Shown one piece after another: positions 41,865 to 51,313 of a stretch of DNA of 64,000 nt. Below the pieces are notes generated by a model, which ran no database searches, had not been told where the DNA came from, and saw only the letters and a list, made by a program, of their open reading frames with translations. How positions within the stretch are numbered: the first letter of the stretch is position 1; each line of letters begins with the position of its first letter. Position numbers and translations under genes: made by a program. The stretch comes from Anaerocolumna sp047777345 (GTDB lineage Bacteria > Bacillota > Clostridia > Lachnospirales > Lachnospiraceae): the NCBI GenBank assembly GCA_047777345.1, contig JBKEEJ010000001.1, positions 124,001 to 188,000 on the forward strand, written 5' to 3'.

Positions 41865-44009
41865 ATGGATATATGTAAACAATTAAGGGATGAGTTGGGG
41901 ATTTCATTAGAGCAGGTGGAAGCCGCTGTTAAGTTAATCGATGAGGGAAATACCATACCGTTTATTGCCAGATACCGAAAGGAAGCAACTGGTTCCCTGA
42001 ACGATGAAGTTTTAAGAAACCTATACGAAAGACTTGTATATCTGAGAAATCTGGAAGACAAAAAACAAAGTGTTTTAGCCAGTATAGAGGAACAGGGCAA
42101 ATTAACCGATGAGTTAAAAGAACAGATACTTAACGCTACTACCCTGGTGGTGGTAGAAGACCTTTACCGGCCGTATCGCCCCAAGAGAAGAACCAGAGCC
42201 ACCATCGCAAAGGAAAAGGGCTTGGAGCCTTTGGCAAACCTGATTCTTTTGCAGATGACAAACCGGCCTGTTATAGAAGATGCCAAAGATTTTCTGAATC
42301 CGGAAAAAGACGTGAATACGGTAGAAGAAGCCATTGCCGGTGCCATGGATATAATCGCCGAGAATATTTCGGATGAAGCGGATTATCGCATTTATATCAG
42401 AAAACTGACTTTTGAGGAAGGGACAATTGTCAGCACTGCCAAAGATGAAAAGCTTGACAGTGTTTACGAAATGTATTACAACTTTGAGGAAAAACTTACC
42501 AGACTGGCAGGCCACAGAGTGTTGGCCATAAACCGTGGGGAAAATGAAAAATATCTGACGGTTAAGATTTCAGCTCCCGAAGAAAAAATTCTAAGATATT
42601 TAGAATCAAAGATTATTGTCCGGGATAATCCCTATACGACGGAACTTTTAAAAAATGCGATTTCAGACAGTTATAAGCGTCTGATTGCGCCTGCCATTGA
42701 AAGAGAAATTCGCAGTGATCTGACAGAAAAAGCGGAAGACGGAGCCATCAAGGTATTTGGAAAGAATCTGGAGCAGCTCTTAATGCAGCCGCCTATTGTG
42801 GGGCAGGTTGTATTGGGCTGGGATCCGGCTTTTCGTACCGGCTGCAAGCTGGCTGTGGTAGATCCTACAGGAAAGGTACTGGATACGACAGTAATATATC
42901 CTACCGCCCCTCAGAATAAAGTGGAAGAAGCCAAAAAAACAGTTTCGGACCTGATTAAAAAATATGGAATTACTTTAATATCTCTTGGAAACGGAACTGC
43001 TTCCAGGGAATCCGAATTAATTATTGTGGACATGTTAAAGGAATTTCAGGGAAAAGTTCAGTATGTTATTGTAAATGAAGCCGGTGCGTCCGTATATTCC
43101 GCCAGCAAACTTGCCACGGAAGAATTCCCGAATTTTGACGTGGGACAGCGAAGTGCGGTATCCATTGCCAGAAGATTGCAGGACCCCTTGGCCGAACTGG
43201 TTAAAATAGATCCCAAATCCATTGGCGTAGGTCAGTATCAGCATGATATGAATCAGAAAAAGCTGTCCGAAGCCTTAAACAGTGTTGTGGAAGATTGCGT
43301 AAATAAAGTTGGCGTTGATTTAAATACGGCTTCTGCTTCCCTTTTGGAGTATATTTCCGGTATAAGCAAGGCGGTTGCAAAAAATATCGTCGCTTACCGG
43401 GAGGAAAACGGGAAATTTACCGACCGGAAAGAGCTTTTAAAGGTTCCCAAATTAGGCCCAAAAGCCTTTGAACAATGTGCCGGTTTTATGAGAATATTAG
43501 ACGGGAAAAATCCTCTGGATGCAACCAGCGTACACCCGGAGTCATATGAGGCGGCGGAAAAACTTCTGAAGAAATTTTCCTTTAAACCGGAAGATATTAA
43601 AAAGGGCAAATTATCCGGCCTTGGAAAATTAATTACCGATAAAGAGGCGGTTGCTAAAGAGCTTGGAATCGGAGAAATTACCCTGACAGATATTATTAAG
43701 GAACTGGAAAAGCCGGGAAGAGACCCAAGAGATGAAATGCCAAAGCCTATACTGCGTACGGATGTGCTGGATATAGAGGATTTAAAAGAAGGCATGATAT
43801 TAAAAGGCACAGTCCGCAATGTTATTGACTTTGGGGCTTTTGTGGATATTGGGGTTCATCAGGACGGTTTGGTTCATATATCCCAGCTTACCAATAAAAG
43901 ATATGTAAAGCATCCTTTGGAAGTAGTAAGTGTCGGCGATATTGTGGACGTTAAGGTCCTTAGTGTAGACCCGGTGAAAAAACGAATTCAGCTTAGTATG
44001 ATTCTGTAA
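41865..44009 (+). CDS. tex: Tex-family RNA-binding transcription accessory protein
   Basis: A 714-residue cytosolic nucleic-acid-binding protein. Order: N-terminal helical Tex domain (LRDELGISLEQVEAAVKLID, NTIPFIARYRKEATG), a YqgF/RNase H-like fold near 320-450 (VVLGWDPAFRTGCKLAVVDP, LISLGNGTASRESE), helix-hairpin-helix repeats (about 480-570, LNTASASLLEYISGISKAVA), and a C-terminal S1 domain (about 635-710, GMILKGTVRNVIDFGAFVDIG). Tex/Spt6-like proteins affect transcription and toxin gene expression in some pathogens. Ribosome site AAAGGAG. It lies immediately right of repeat B, so its original promoter region may have been changed by the event that placed the rib operon there. Confidence 0.93.
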   Translation: MDICKQLRDELGISLEQVEAAVKLIDEGNTIPFIARYRKEATGSLNDEVLRNLYERLVYLRNLEDKKQSVLASIEEQGKLTDELKEQILNATTLVVVEDLYRPYRPKRRTRATIAKEKGLEPLANLILLQMTNRPVIEDAKDFLNPEKDVNTVEEAIAGAMDIIAENISDEADYRIYIRKLTFEEGTIVSTAKDEKLDSVYEMYYNFEEKLTRLAGHRVLAINRGENEKYLTVKISAPEEKILRYLESKIIVRDNPYTTELLKNAISDSYKRLIAPAIEREIRSDLTEKAEDGAIKVFGKNLEQLLMQPPIVGQVVLGWDPAFRTGCKLAVVDPTGKVLDTTVIYPTAPQNKVEEAKKTVSDLIKKYGITLISLGNGTASRESELIIVDMLKEFQGKVQYVIVNEAGASVYSASKLATEEFPNFDVGQRSAVSIARRLQDPLAELVKIDPKSIGVGQYQHDMNQKKLSEALNSVVEDCVNKVGVDLNTASASLLEYISGISKAVAKNIVAYREENGKFTDRKELLKVPKLGPKAFEQCAGFMRILDGKNPLDATSVHPESYEAAEKLLKKFSFKPEDIKKGKLSGLGKLITDKEAVAKELGIGEITLTDIIKELEKPGRDPRDEMPKPILRTDVLDIEDLKEGMILKGTVRNVIDFGAFVDIGVHQDGLVHISQLTNKRYVKHPLEVVSVGDIVDVKVLSVDPVKKRIQLSMIL

Positions 44010-44061
44010 TATTTGGCATAATTTAATAAACAAAAGAGTTTATGCAAATCTTTTATTTTCT

Positions 44062-44103
44062 AATCCTTTGTTGTCGTTATTCGATAACAAGGGATTTTTT
44101 TGT
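44062..44103 (+). terminator. Terminator of tex
   Basis: AATCCTTTGTTGTCG pairs with CGATAACAAGGGATT (two G-U pairs), loop TTATT, then a T tract. Confidence 0.85.
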
Positions 44104-44430
44104 ATGCCAGACCCTGTGACCTTTGACAAAAACTGGCTATGCAGGCCTTAATCAAACATTTTTGTTTATTAATGCATACATAGTACATAAAGCAACAGCT
44201 ATTTTTTCATTGGTGAGAAATTCTGACGAACCGGATTTTTTACTGTTAAAAAAAATATAATCGTTGTTTTCATTATCATATTTGGATGGAATATTGATTT
44301 TATTGCGATGAAAGAAGCTTGATTTCATTCTGTCTGGTGATTTATAATTGATTGAGCCACTGGATAATATTTACAATTACAGTAAATTACAACCAATAAC
44401 GGTTACTTATGAAAGGTAATGGGGATAAAA
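44104..44430 (+). promoter_or_regulatory. Spacer with candidate promoter of the polysaccharide locus
   Basis: About 325 bases without a gene. The best promoter candidate is TTGATT (44348-44353), 18-base spacer, TACAAT (44372-44377), starting transcription about 45 bases before pssD. No attenuator-like terminator or riboswitch was seen. Confidence 0.45.
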
Positions 44431-44880
44431 ATGAAAGTATGTTTGGTAGGATCAAGCGGAGGCCATTTAATCCATTTGTATATGCTGAAACCTTATTGGA
44501 GTAAGGTGGAAAGGTTTTGGGTTACTTTTGATAAGGAAGATGCCAAAAGTCTGCTGGAAGGAGAGAAAATATACACCTGCTACTATCCGACCAACCGAAA
44601 CATAAAAAATTTAATCCGGAATATATATTTGGCGGTTAAGGTATTAAGGAAGGAAAAACCTGATTTATTAATTTCTTCCGGTGCGGCGGTAGCTTTTCCT
44701 TTTTTCTGTATCGCAAAATTAATGGGCAAAAAATTAATTTTTATTGAAGTATATGACCGGATTGACAAACCAACTTTAACCGGTAAATTAGTTTACCCTA
44801 TTGTGGATGAGTTTATAGTTCAGTGGAAAGAGCAGCTAAAAACATATCCCAAGGGTACTTATTTGGGAGGTATCTTTTAA
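44431..44880 (+). CDS. pssD: PssD/Alg14-like glycosyltransferase membrane subunit
   Basis: A 150-residue protein starting MKVCLVGSSGGHLIHLYML, the Rossmann-like opening of the Alg14/PssD/EpsF family, with SSGAAVAFPFFCIAKLMGKKLIFIEVYDR. In yeast Alg14 anchors the catalytic Alg13 to the membrane; in bacteria the split pair PssD-PssE adds the second sugar to the lipid-linked repeat unit. Here both are present as adjacent genes overlapping by one base (TAATG). The ATG at 44431 gives the family-typical N-terminus; an ATG four codons upstream is also possible. First gene of the polysaccharide cluster. Confidence 0.85.
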   Translation: MKVCLVGSSGGHLIHLYMLKPYWSKVERFWVTFDKEDAKSLLEGEKIYTCYYPTNRNIKNLIRNIYLAVKVLRKEKPDLLISSGAAVAFPFFCIAKLMGKKLIFIEVYDRIDKPTLTGKLVYPIVDEFIVQWKEQLKTYPKGTYLGGIF

Positions 44881-45365
44881 TGATTTTTGTTACTGTGGGA
44901 ACTCATGAACAGCAATTCAACCGATTAATTCAATATATTGATGAGCTAAAAACCGATGAGGAAGTATTTATACAGACTGGTTACAGCACCTACCTGCCTG
45001 AGCACTGCCGGTACAAGGAAATGATTGGTTATAAGGAAATGCTGTACTATTTTCGTAAAGCCGACATTATTATAACCCATGGCGGGCCGGGCAGCATTAT
45101 ATTAGCCATGCAGCAGAAAAAGATTCCAATCGTTGTTCCAAGGCAGCAAAAGTTTGGGGAGCATATCAACGATCATCAGGTTGATTTTGCAAAAAGGTTA
45201 GAAAGGGAAAATAAAATTATTCCTGTCTATGATATCAGTAATTTGGGCAGATGTATATGCCAATATAAAGAAATATGTGCAAGAAAAAGCGTGGAAAATT
45301 ACAGCAATAACGAATCCTTTAATAAAGAGTTTCAAAAATTGGTTGACCATTTATTTGTAAATTAG
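44880..45365 (+). CDS. pssE: PssE/Alg13-like glycosyltransferase catalytic subunit
   Basis: A 161-residue protein of the GT28 C-terminal type, starting MIFVTVGTHEQQFNRLIQYID. ADIIITHGGPGSIILAMQQKKIPIVVPRQ is the UDP-sugar-binding signature shared with MurG and Alg13. KFGEHINDHQVDFAKRLE follows as expected. It partners with the preceding PssD-like protein at the membrane to transfer a sugar from a UDP donor. Its start codon shares one base with the previous stop, so translation is coupled. Confidence 0.9.
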   Translation: MIFVTVGTHEQQFNRLIQYIDELKTDEEVFIQTGYSTYLPEHCRYKEMIGYKEMLYYFRKADIIITHGGPGSIILAMQQKKIPIVVPRQQKFGEHINDHQVDFAKRLERENKIIPVYDISNLGRCICQYKEICARKSVENYSNNESFNKEFQKLVDHLFVN

Positions 45366-45423
45366 GCAATTGGAAACTCTTTTTTGTTCCCATTGTTTTT
45401 TACGTGAAAGGAGCCTACTTTAC

Positions 45424-46629
45424 GTGACGATAACCTTAAAAAATCCCTATTTGTTGTTTCAATATCTTTGGATTCTTGTCCTGTGTCCAAAAGAACTGCA
45501 ATTTTTTCTTCTGCTTATTTATGTAATTCTGATTAATACGGATGATTTGCATAGATTAAAGTATTATCCGGACACATTGTTTGTGCTGATGCTGAGCTTT
45601 TCTGTTATACATATGTTCTCCATAATCATAAATGCAATTTTCTGTCAGACGGAACCTGTGAGAATAGCCGCTGCTTTTAATACGGCTCTTATATGGATTA
45701 TTGCCGCCTTTGCCTATTCTTATTTTAAAAATCATAAGGTTAAATTGGAAAGGATATGCCGGTTAAGTTGTATAAATTTACTTATTTTAATCGGCCTAGC
45801 CTGTTTATCCCTTATTTGCTTTTATATTCTGAAAAACAGTGATACGAGTATATTTGGAATTGACCTGTACGGTATTGATTGGTTTAAGGGGAAACCGCAT
45901 CTGCGGTTTAAGGGAGGCATGGAATACAATAATCTTGTCGTTATTTTATATGTCCTGTTGCTGCCTTTGGCCTTTTCCTATCTGAAACAAAAAAGCAGAG
46001 TATTTTCCTTTGCATTTCTTTTGGCTTCTTTCATACCGGTAATATTAAGCCTTTCCAGAAGCGGTTACTTAATTATCAGTACTGCTTACCTTTTGGTATT
46101 TCTTTTATGCAAAGGTCATAAAAGGAAAGATTATCTGCTTTTGGCCGTATTTATTGTGGTATTCTTAGGGTTACTGTTTATGTACGCAGAAAATATAAAG
46201 GACATAATGGAATCTTTGATTTTTGCCCGCACAGGCAGCAATCATACCAGAATGCAAATTTACTTTGAAAGTGTGGGGCTCACTTTAAAAAATTCTCCCA
46301 TATGGGGAATGGGAATAAAACATATTTCGGAGTCCGGTTATCCCTTGGGATCTCATTCCACCTACATTGGGGTATTTTACAAAACGGGAATTGGGGGCAC
46401 TTTCGTTTTTGCCGGTATTTTGACAGGAATTTTAAAAATTTTATTATCAAGGAAAGAAAATAAAACCATTAGGGCGGAAGCCATTTTTATATTCATGCTT
46501 TTTCTGGAATTTTTATTTGAGGATATGGATGGGGCCGACTGGGTAATTGTTTTATTGTTTTCTGTCATAGGAATAATCGGATATAAAGAAAATCAATATG
46601 AATTACAGAAAAGCAATGAATTAGGATAG
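45424..46629 (+). CDS. O-antigen ligase/polymerase-like membrane protein (Wzy candidate)
   Basis: A 401-residue protein with ten or more membrane helices. A long extracytoplasmic loop lies around residues 270-310 (FARTGSNHTRMQIYFES, MGIKHISESGYPLGSHSTYIG), the pattern of the O-antigen ligase/Wzy_C group that joins repeat units outside the membrane. Among the genes here it is the only polymerase candidate. Start GTG 45424 is supported by GAAAGGAG ten bases before; an upstream frame to 45370 is not. Wzy proteins are very variable, so the call is by topology and context. Confidence 0.8.
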   Translation: MTITLKNPYLLFQYLWILVLCPKELQFFLLLIYVILINTDDLHRLKYYPDTLFVLMLSFSVIHMFSIIINAIFCQTEPVRIAAAFNTALIWIIAAFAYSYFKNHKVKLERICRLSCINLLILIGLACLSLICFYILKNSDTSIFGIDLYGIDWFKGKPHLRFKGGMEYNNLVVILYVLLLPLAFSYLKQKSRVFSFAFLLASFIPVILSLSRSGYLIISTAYLLVFLLCKGHKRKDYLLLAVFIVVFLGLLFMYAENIKDIMESLIFARTGSNHTRMQIYFESVGLTLKNSPIWGMGIKHISESGYPLGSHSTYIGVFYKTGIGGTFVFAGILTGILKILLSRKENKTIRAEAIFIFMLFLEFLFEDMDGADWVIVLLFSVIGIIGYKENQYELQKSNELG

Positions 46630-46638
46630 GAGCCATAT

Positions 46639-47730
46639 ATGAAATTGCTGATTGTTACCACAACGGTATTTGAACTGGATGGAATAACCAATACAGTAAT
46701 GAATTATTATCTGAATCTGGATAAAACCAATTTACAGATTGACTTTGCGGTACCAAACAAAGTGACGGATCGGCTGAAAAAACCAATCACAGAAAATGGA
46801 GGAACAGTCTATGAACTGGCCGGGCGAAAAAAAAATCCCTTTTTATACTGGCGTAAGCTAAGGGAAATTATTCGTTCAAACCGTTACGATATGATACATG
46901 CTCACGGAAACAGTGCCACCTTGCTTCTTGAAATGTCTGCCGCAAAAATGGCAGGTACAAAAATCCGAATCGCCCACTGCCATAATACCAGTTGCAGTCA
47001 TCCGGTTATAAACCGCTTGCTAAAACCGGTATTTTATAAAATGTATACCCATGGTTTTGCCTGCGGATTAGACGCGGGAAAATGGCTGTTTGGGGACAGA
47101 AAATTTACTGTTCTTAAGAATGGAACCGAAATTGAAAAATATGTTTTTCAAAGCAGAGTCAGGGAAGAATACCGCAGGAAATTTAACTTAACCGGAAGGA
47201 AGGTCATAGGCCATGTGGGTAATTTTGTTCCTCAGAAAAATCATGAATTTATCATTTATACCTTTTATGAACTTATCATAAGCAATCCGGACTGTGTATT
47301 AATCCTGGTTGGGGATGGCCCTTTGTTAAATAAAATGAAACAGATGGCCATGGAACTTGGTATTTATAACAAGATAATTTTTATGGGAAAGAGCTTCGAA
47401 GTTCCTTATCTGTTGCAAGCTATGGATGTTATGATACTGCCCTCTTTATTCGAAGGCTTTCCTAATGTGGTGGTGGAGTGGCAGATTGCAGGTCTTCCTT
47501 GTATTGTATCGGATACGGTAACTTCTCAGGTAAAATTAACGGATTTGGTAGAGTTTTTACCCCTTTCCTTAGGCCCTAAAGCCTGGGCAGAAAGGCTTAA
47601 TAAAATTGAACTTTCCGACAGGGAAAAAACCAGGGAAAAAGTAATGAAAGAAGTAAGGGAAGCCGGTTTTGACATCAGGACAAATGCCATAGAGTTAAGG
47701 AACCTATACTTTGATTTTGTGAAAAGGTGA
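46639..47730 (+). CDS. Glycosyltransferase family 4 protein
   Basis: A 363-residue GT-B enzyme. The N-terminal acceptor domain starts MKLLIVTTTVFELDGITNTV; the C-terminal donor domain has IGHVGNFVPQKNHEF, ILVGDGPLLNKM and the EX7E motif EGFPNVVVE, in PSLFEGFPNVVVEWQIAG. It retains the donor sugar and should add one residue of the repeat unit inside the cell; the sugar cannot be read. It lies ten bases after the polymerase gene and has an AGGAG ribosome site. Confidence 0.9.
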   Translation: MKLLIVTTTVFELDGITNTVMNYYLNLDKTNLQIDFAVPNKVTDRLKKPITENGGTVYELAGRKKNPFLYWRKLREIIRSNRYDMIHAHGNSATLLLEMSAAKMAGTKIRIAHCHNTSCSHPVINRLLKPVFYKMYTHGFACGLDAGKWLFGDRKFTVLKNGTEIEKYVFQSRVREEYRRKFNLTGRKVIGHVGNFVPQKNHEFIIYTFYELIISNPDCVLILVGDGPLLNKMKQMAMELGIYNKIIFMGKSFEVPYLLQAMDVMILPSLFEGFPNVVVEWQIAGLPCIVSDTVTSQVKLTDLVEFLPLSLGPKAWAERLNKIELSDREKTREKVMKEVREAGFDIRTNAIELRNLYFDFVKR

Positions 47731-47736
47731 AGAAAA

Positions 47737-48792
47737 ATGGAAGTTTTATTCGTAAGCAATATTGTGGGAAATGGCGGCGCAGGCCGGGTAATGAGCCTGA
47801 TTGCCAATTATTTTTCAAGTAAAAATATGAAGGTAACCATCTGTTCTTACCTGGATTCCTATGAAACGTATCAATTAAATCCACAAATTAAAAACATCAT
47901 CATTGGTTCTAAAGGGAAATTCAGACCAATTGGGAAGTTAAAGAGAATTTTTAAATTAAGAAATATTATAAAAAACCACCCTGACGCAACTGTCATCGCC
48001 TTTGAAGATTTTGTCAATATGCAGACGATCATAGCCTCATTTTTTTTAAAAAATAAGGTGATTATTTCAGAAAGAAACGATCCGAAGCAACTGGATAAGA
48101 AAAGACTGAAAAAAATTGCAAGAAGCATATTATACCGGTTTTCGGAAAAGCTGGTATGTCAGACACCGGAGGCCAAAGGGTATTTTAACCCCGGTATTCA
48201 AAAAAAGACTGTGGTAATACCCAATCCCATTTTATCAGATTTACCGAAGATGTATGAAGGACAGCGAAAAAAGGAAATCGTAAATTTTTGCAGAATGGAG
48301 CCTCAGAAAAATCTTAAGTTGCTGATAGATGCGTATTCTCTTTTGTTACGGGAATATGATGATTTTAAACTTGTTTTGTACGGAGACGGAAGTGAGAAGG
48401 AAAAACTTATCCGCTATACCGAGCAGATGGGACTAACGGGAAAAGTTCTTTTTCACAATGCCTGTATGGACGTACATAGGAAAGTATATGACTGTGCTAT
48501 GTTTGTATCATCCTCAGATTATGAGGGGATTTCCAATTCCATGCTGGAAGCCATGAGTATGGGACTTCCGGTTATTGCCACCGATTGCCCCTGCGGAGGT
48601 GCCAGAATGTTTATAGAAAACTATAAAAATGGAATTCTGGTACCGGCAGGTGACAAACAGGCATTGTATGAGGCAATGAAGTACCTTATTGAACATCCGA
48701 AGGAGGCCGGGGAAATGGCAAGAGCAGCACTTAATGTAAAGAAAATGTTAGCAGTAGAAAAAATATGCAAGGCCTGGGAGAGCCTTTTATAA
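47737..48792 (+). CDS. Glycosyltransferase family 4 protein
   Basis: A 351-residue GT-B enzyme, starting MEVLFVSNIVGNGGAGRVMS. The donor domain has VNFCRMEPQKNLKLLIDAY, LVLYGDGSEKEKL and the EX7E motif EGISNSMLE followed by AMSMGLPVIATDCPCGGARM. The latter string is common in GalNAc/glucosyl-transferring GT4 enzymes of the EpsF/PglH type, but the specificity here is not certain. It follows the previous glycosyltransferase by six bases and is probably translationally linked. Confidence 0.9.
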   Translation: MEVLFVSNIVGNGGAGRVMSLIANYFSSKNMKVTICSYLDSYETYQLNPQIKNIIIGSKGKFRPIGKLKRIFKLRNIIKNHPDATVIAFEDFVNMQTIIASFFLKNKVIISERNDPKQLDKKRLKKIARSILYRFSEKLVCQTPEAKGYFNPGIQKKTVVIPNPILSDLPKMYEGQRKKEIVNFCRMEPQKNLKLLIDAYSLLLREYDDFKLVLYGDGSEKEKLIRYTEQMGLTGKVLFHNACMDVHRKVYDCAMFVSSSDYEGISNSMLEAMSMGLPVIATDCPCGGARMFIENYKNGILVPAGDKQALYEAMKYLIEHPKEAGEMARAALNVKKMLAVEKICKAWESLL

Positions 48793-48825
48793 AAAATACC
48801 TTATGGAATGTGAAAGGAAATACAA

Positions 48826-49725
48826 ATGGATGGAATAAATAAGATTTTAAAATATATCAGATCCCCCTATAAAATCGTTGATTATTTTGGTTCCAGAGGA
48901 AGACTTAAATGGATACCGGATAAACCCTATTTAAAAATAGTATATCGGGCCAGAATGGGAAGAAAACTTAATATAGAAAATCCGGTAACCTATAATGAAA
49001 AACTTCAATGGTTAAAATTGTATGACAGAAATCCTGATTACATCAAATTAGTGGATAAATATGAGGTAAGAAAATATATTGCAGAAACAATAGGAAGTCA
49101 TTATCTGATACCTCTTTTGGGAGTATACAATCATTTTGACGAAATAGATTTTGACAGTTTGCCAAATCAGTTTGTATTAAAATGCACTCACGATTCCGGG
49201 GGAGTGGTGGTATGTAAGGATAAAGAGCAGCTGAACATAAAGGAGGTAAAACGTTTTTTCAACCGGTGTCTGAAACGGAATTATTTTTATACCGGAAGAG
49301 AATGGCCGTATAAATATGTAAAGCCCAGGATAATATGCGAAGCATTATTAAGCGATGGCACAGAGGAATCCGTAATGGATTATAAATTTTATTGCTTTAA
49401 CGGAGAACCCAAATCCCTGTTAGTTATTTCTGACCGGGAAAAAGACATACGTTATGATTATTATGACATTGATTTTAATCATCAGGATTATACCCAGCAG
49501 GACAGAAACAGTTCCAAAGTTATATTAAAACCGAAAAACTATGATAAGATGGTGGAATTGGCCAAAATATTATCCCGTAATTTTCCCCATGTACGGGTGG
49601 ATTTTTATAATATTAACGGAAAAATCTATTTTGGGGAAATGACACTTTATAACGACAGCGGATTCCGTACCTTTGATCCGCCGGAATATGATAAGGTATA
49701 CGGAAGCTGGATCACAATTATATAA
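48826..49725 (+). CDS. TupA-like ATP-grasp protein
   Basis: A 299-residue cytosolic protein of the ATPgrasp_TupA group. Its typical strings are YNEKLQWLKLYDR, LVDKYEVRKYIAETIG, QFVLKCTHDSGG (ATP-binding) and VRVDFYNINGKIYFGEMTLYNDSG near the end (metal-binding acidic residues). TupA in Bacillus helps make teichuronopeptide, joining an amino acid to glucuronic acid. UDP-glucuronate-making genes (Ugd and an epimerase) are in the same cluster, so decoration of a uronic acid residue with an amino acid is a reasonable inference. Ribosome site GAAAGGAAA. Confidence 0.85.
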   Translation: MDGINKILKYIRSPYKIVDYFGSRGRLKWIPDKPYLKIVYRARMGRKLNIENPVTYNEKLQWLKLYDRNPDYIKLVDKYEVRKYIAETIGSHYLIPLLGVYNHFDEIDFDSLPNQFVLKCTHDSGGVVVCKDKEQLNIKEVKRFFNRCLKRNYFYTGREWPYKYVKPRIICEALLSDGTEESVMDYKFYCFNGEPKSLLVISDREKDIRYDYYDIDFNHQDYTQQDRNSSKVILKPKNYDKMVELAKILSRNFPHVRVDFYNINGKIYFGEMTLYNDSGFRTFDPPEYDKVYGSWITII

Positions 49726-49753
49726 ATTTAATTTTTAGAAGCTGTGAGAATGT

Positions 49754-51250
49754 ATGATGAAAGAAAAAATAAACGCCAAAATGGTGAAAGCGGCAAAATG
49801 GTCAGGAATTACAGAATTTATAACCAAAATAATTCAGCCGGTAACAAATATGATTTTGGCAAGAATCCTGTCACCGGAAGCATTTGGCCTTATGGCTGTT
49901 ATTACCATGGTTATCAGTTTTGCCAATTTATTTTCGGAATCAGGATTTGTAAAGTTTCTTATACAACATGAATTCGAATCTGAGAAAGAAAAAGAGGAAA
50001 GTGCCCAGGTAGTTTTCTGGACCAATTTGGGTGTTTCCGCAGGGCTTTGGATGATTATTGGAATATTCAGAAATTATATAGCCGGAGTACTGGGCCATCC
50101 AAACTTAAGTATGGCCATTGTGGCAGCGGGAAGCTGTGTTCCGCTAACCTCTGTTACTGCTGTCCAAACGGCTCTTTATCAGAGAAATTTTAATTTTAAA
50201 ATCTTATTTTTAGCCAGAATTACAGGTGCTTTTATACCGGTTTTTGTAACCATACCGTTAGCTTTATTGGGATTTCATTACTGGGCATTAATTATCGGAA
50301 CGATTTGCGGCAATCTGTGGAATGCCTTAATTTTAACCGTAAAATCCCAGTGGAAGATAAGATTTTTTTACCGGTATTCCCTTTTAAAAAAAATGATGGG
50401 ATTCAGTGCCTGGTCATGGATTGATGCCCTTTCCGTCTGGATAACAGCATGGATAGACGTTGCGGTAATAGGGAATGCCTATAATGATTATTATCTTGGC
50501 CTTTATACTAATTCCATTAATAATGTGAACGCTTTTTTAAACGTAATTACGGCAGCCACAGGTCCTATCTTATTATCGGCCCTGTCCAGACTTCAGAACA
50601 ACGAAAATGAGTACAGGAGAGTTTTCTTTCACTTTCAGGGGCTGGTTTCCTTGCTTCTGATTCCTATGGGAACCGGTTTATTCCTCTTTCGGGATTTGGC
50701 TACCCGGATTCTGTTTGGCAGTCAGTGGGAGGAAGCGGCCCTGTTAGTAGGCCTGTGGGGTTTTATCAGCACTTTTTTAATTGTTTTTTCCGATTATAGC
50801 AGTATTATCTTTGTTTCCAAAGGCAAACCACAGATTTCTTTTATTTCGCAAATACTGTATTTGTCCATATATATACCTGCTTTAGTTATCAGCGCCCGGT
50901 ATAGTTTTCAAATTCTGATTTATACCAGGGTATTCATCCGACTGGCAGGTATGCTAATTAATCTGTTTTTCTTAAATTTGTACTTTCAGATAAATTCCCG
51001 GAAAATGGTGAAAAATGTTTATCCTGCAATAACAGGCTCTTTTGTTATGGCCGGATGGGGTTTGTTGTTAAGAAAACTAAACAATACGGTCCCCTGGATG
51101 TTTCTTTCCATATTCCTGTGTATGACAGTTTATTTTATCGTTATTTTTCAGATAGGAGTAAGCAGAAAGTACCTGTGGGATTTGGCAGGATGGTTCCCTT
51201 TTGGAAAGAATAAGCACATAAGTTTTCCTGCAAAGAAAGTGGAAAATTAA
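49754..51250 (+). CDS. Oligosaccharide flippase (Wzx-like)
   Basis: A 498-residue membrane protein with 12-14 helices of the MOP superfamily polysaccharide biosynthesis group. The N-terminus (KMVKAAKWSGITEFITKIIQ, NMILARILSPEAFGLMAVI) matches the WzxC/lipopolysaccharide exporter family closely. It should turn the lipid-linked repeat unit to the outer face, where the Wzy-like protein polymerises it. The ribosome site before ATG 49754 is weak (AGAAGCTGTGAG). A second ATG follows directly. It is 28 bases after the ATP-grasp gene. Confidence 0.9.
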   Translation: MMKEKINAKMVKAAKWSGITEFITKIIQPVTNMILARILSPEAFGLMAVITMVISFANLFSESGFVKFLIQHEFESEKEKEESAQVVFWTNLGVSAGLWMIIGIFRNYIAGVLGHPNLSMAIVAAGSCVPLTSVTAVQTALYQRNFNFKILFLARITGAFIPVFVTIPLALLGFHYWALIIGTICGNLWNALILTVKSQWKIRFFYRYSLLKKMMGFSAWSWIDALSVWITAWIDVAVIGNAYNDYYLGLYTNSINNVNAFLNVITAATGPILLSALSRLQNNENEYRRVFFHFQGLVSLLLIPMGTGLFLFRDLATRILFGSQWEEAALLVGLWGFISTFLIVFSDYSSIIFVSKGKPQISFISQILYLSIYIPALVISARYSFQILIYTRVFIRLAGMLINLFFLNLYFQINSRKMVKNVYPAITGSFVMAGWGLLLRKLNNTVPWMFLSIFLCMTVYFIVIFQIGVSRKYLWDLAGWFPFGKNKHISFPAKKVEN

Positions 51251-51313
51251 AATGCCATAGGAAATGGTCTGACTGTTTTCTATTTTACATAAAAAGGAGG
51301 CTTTGTACCCAAT

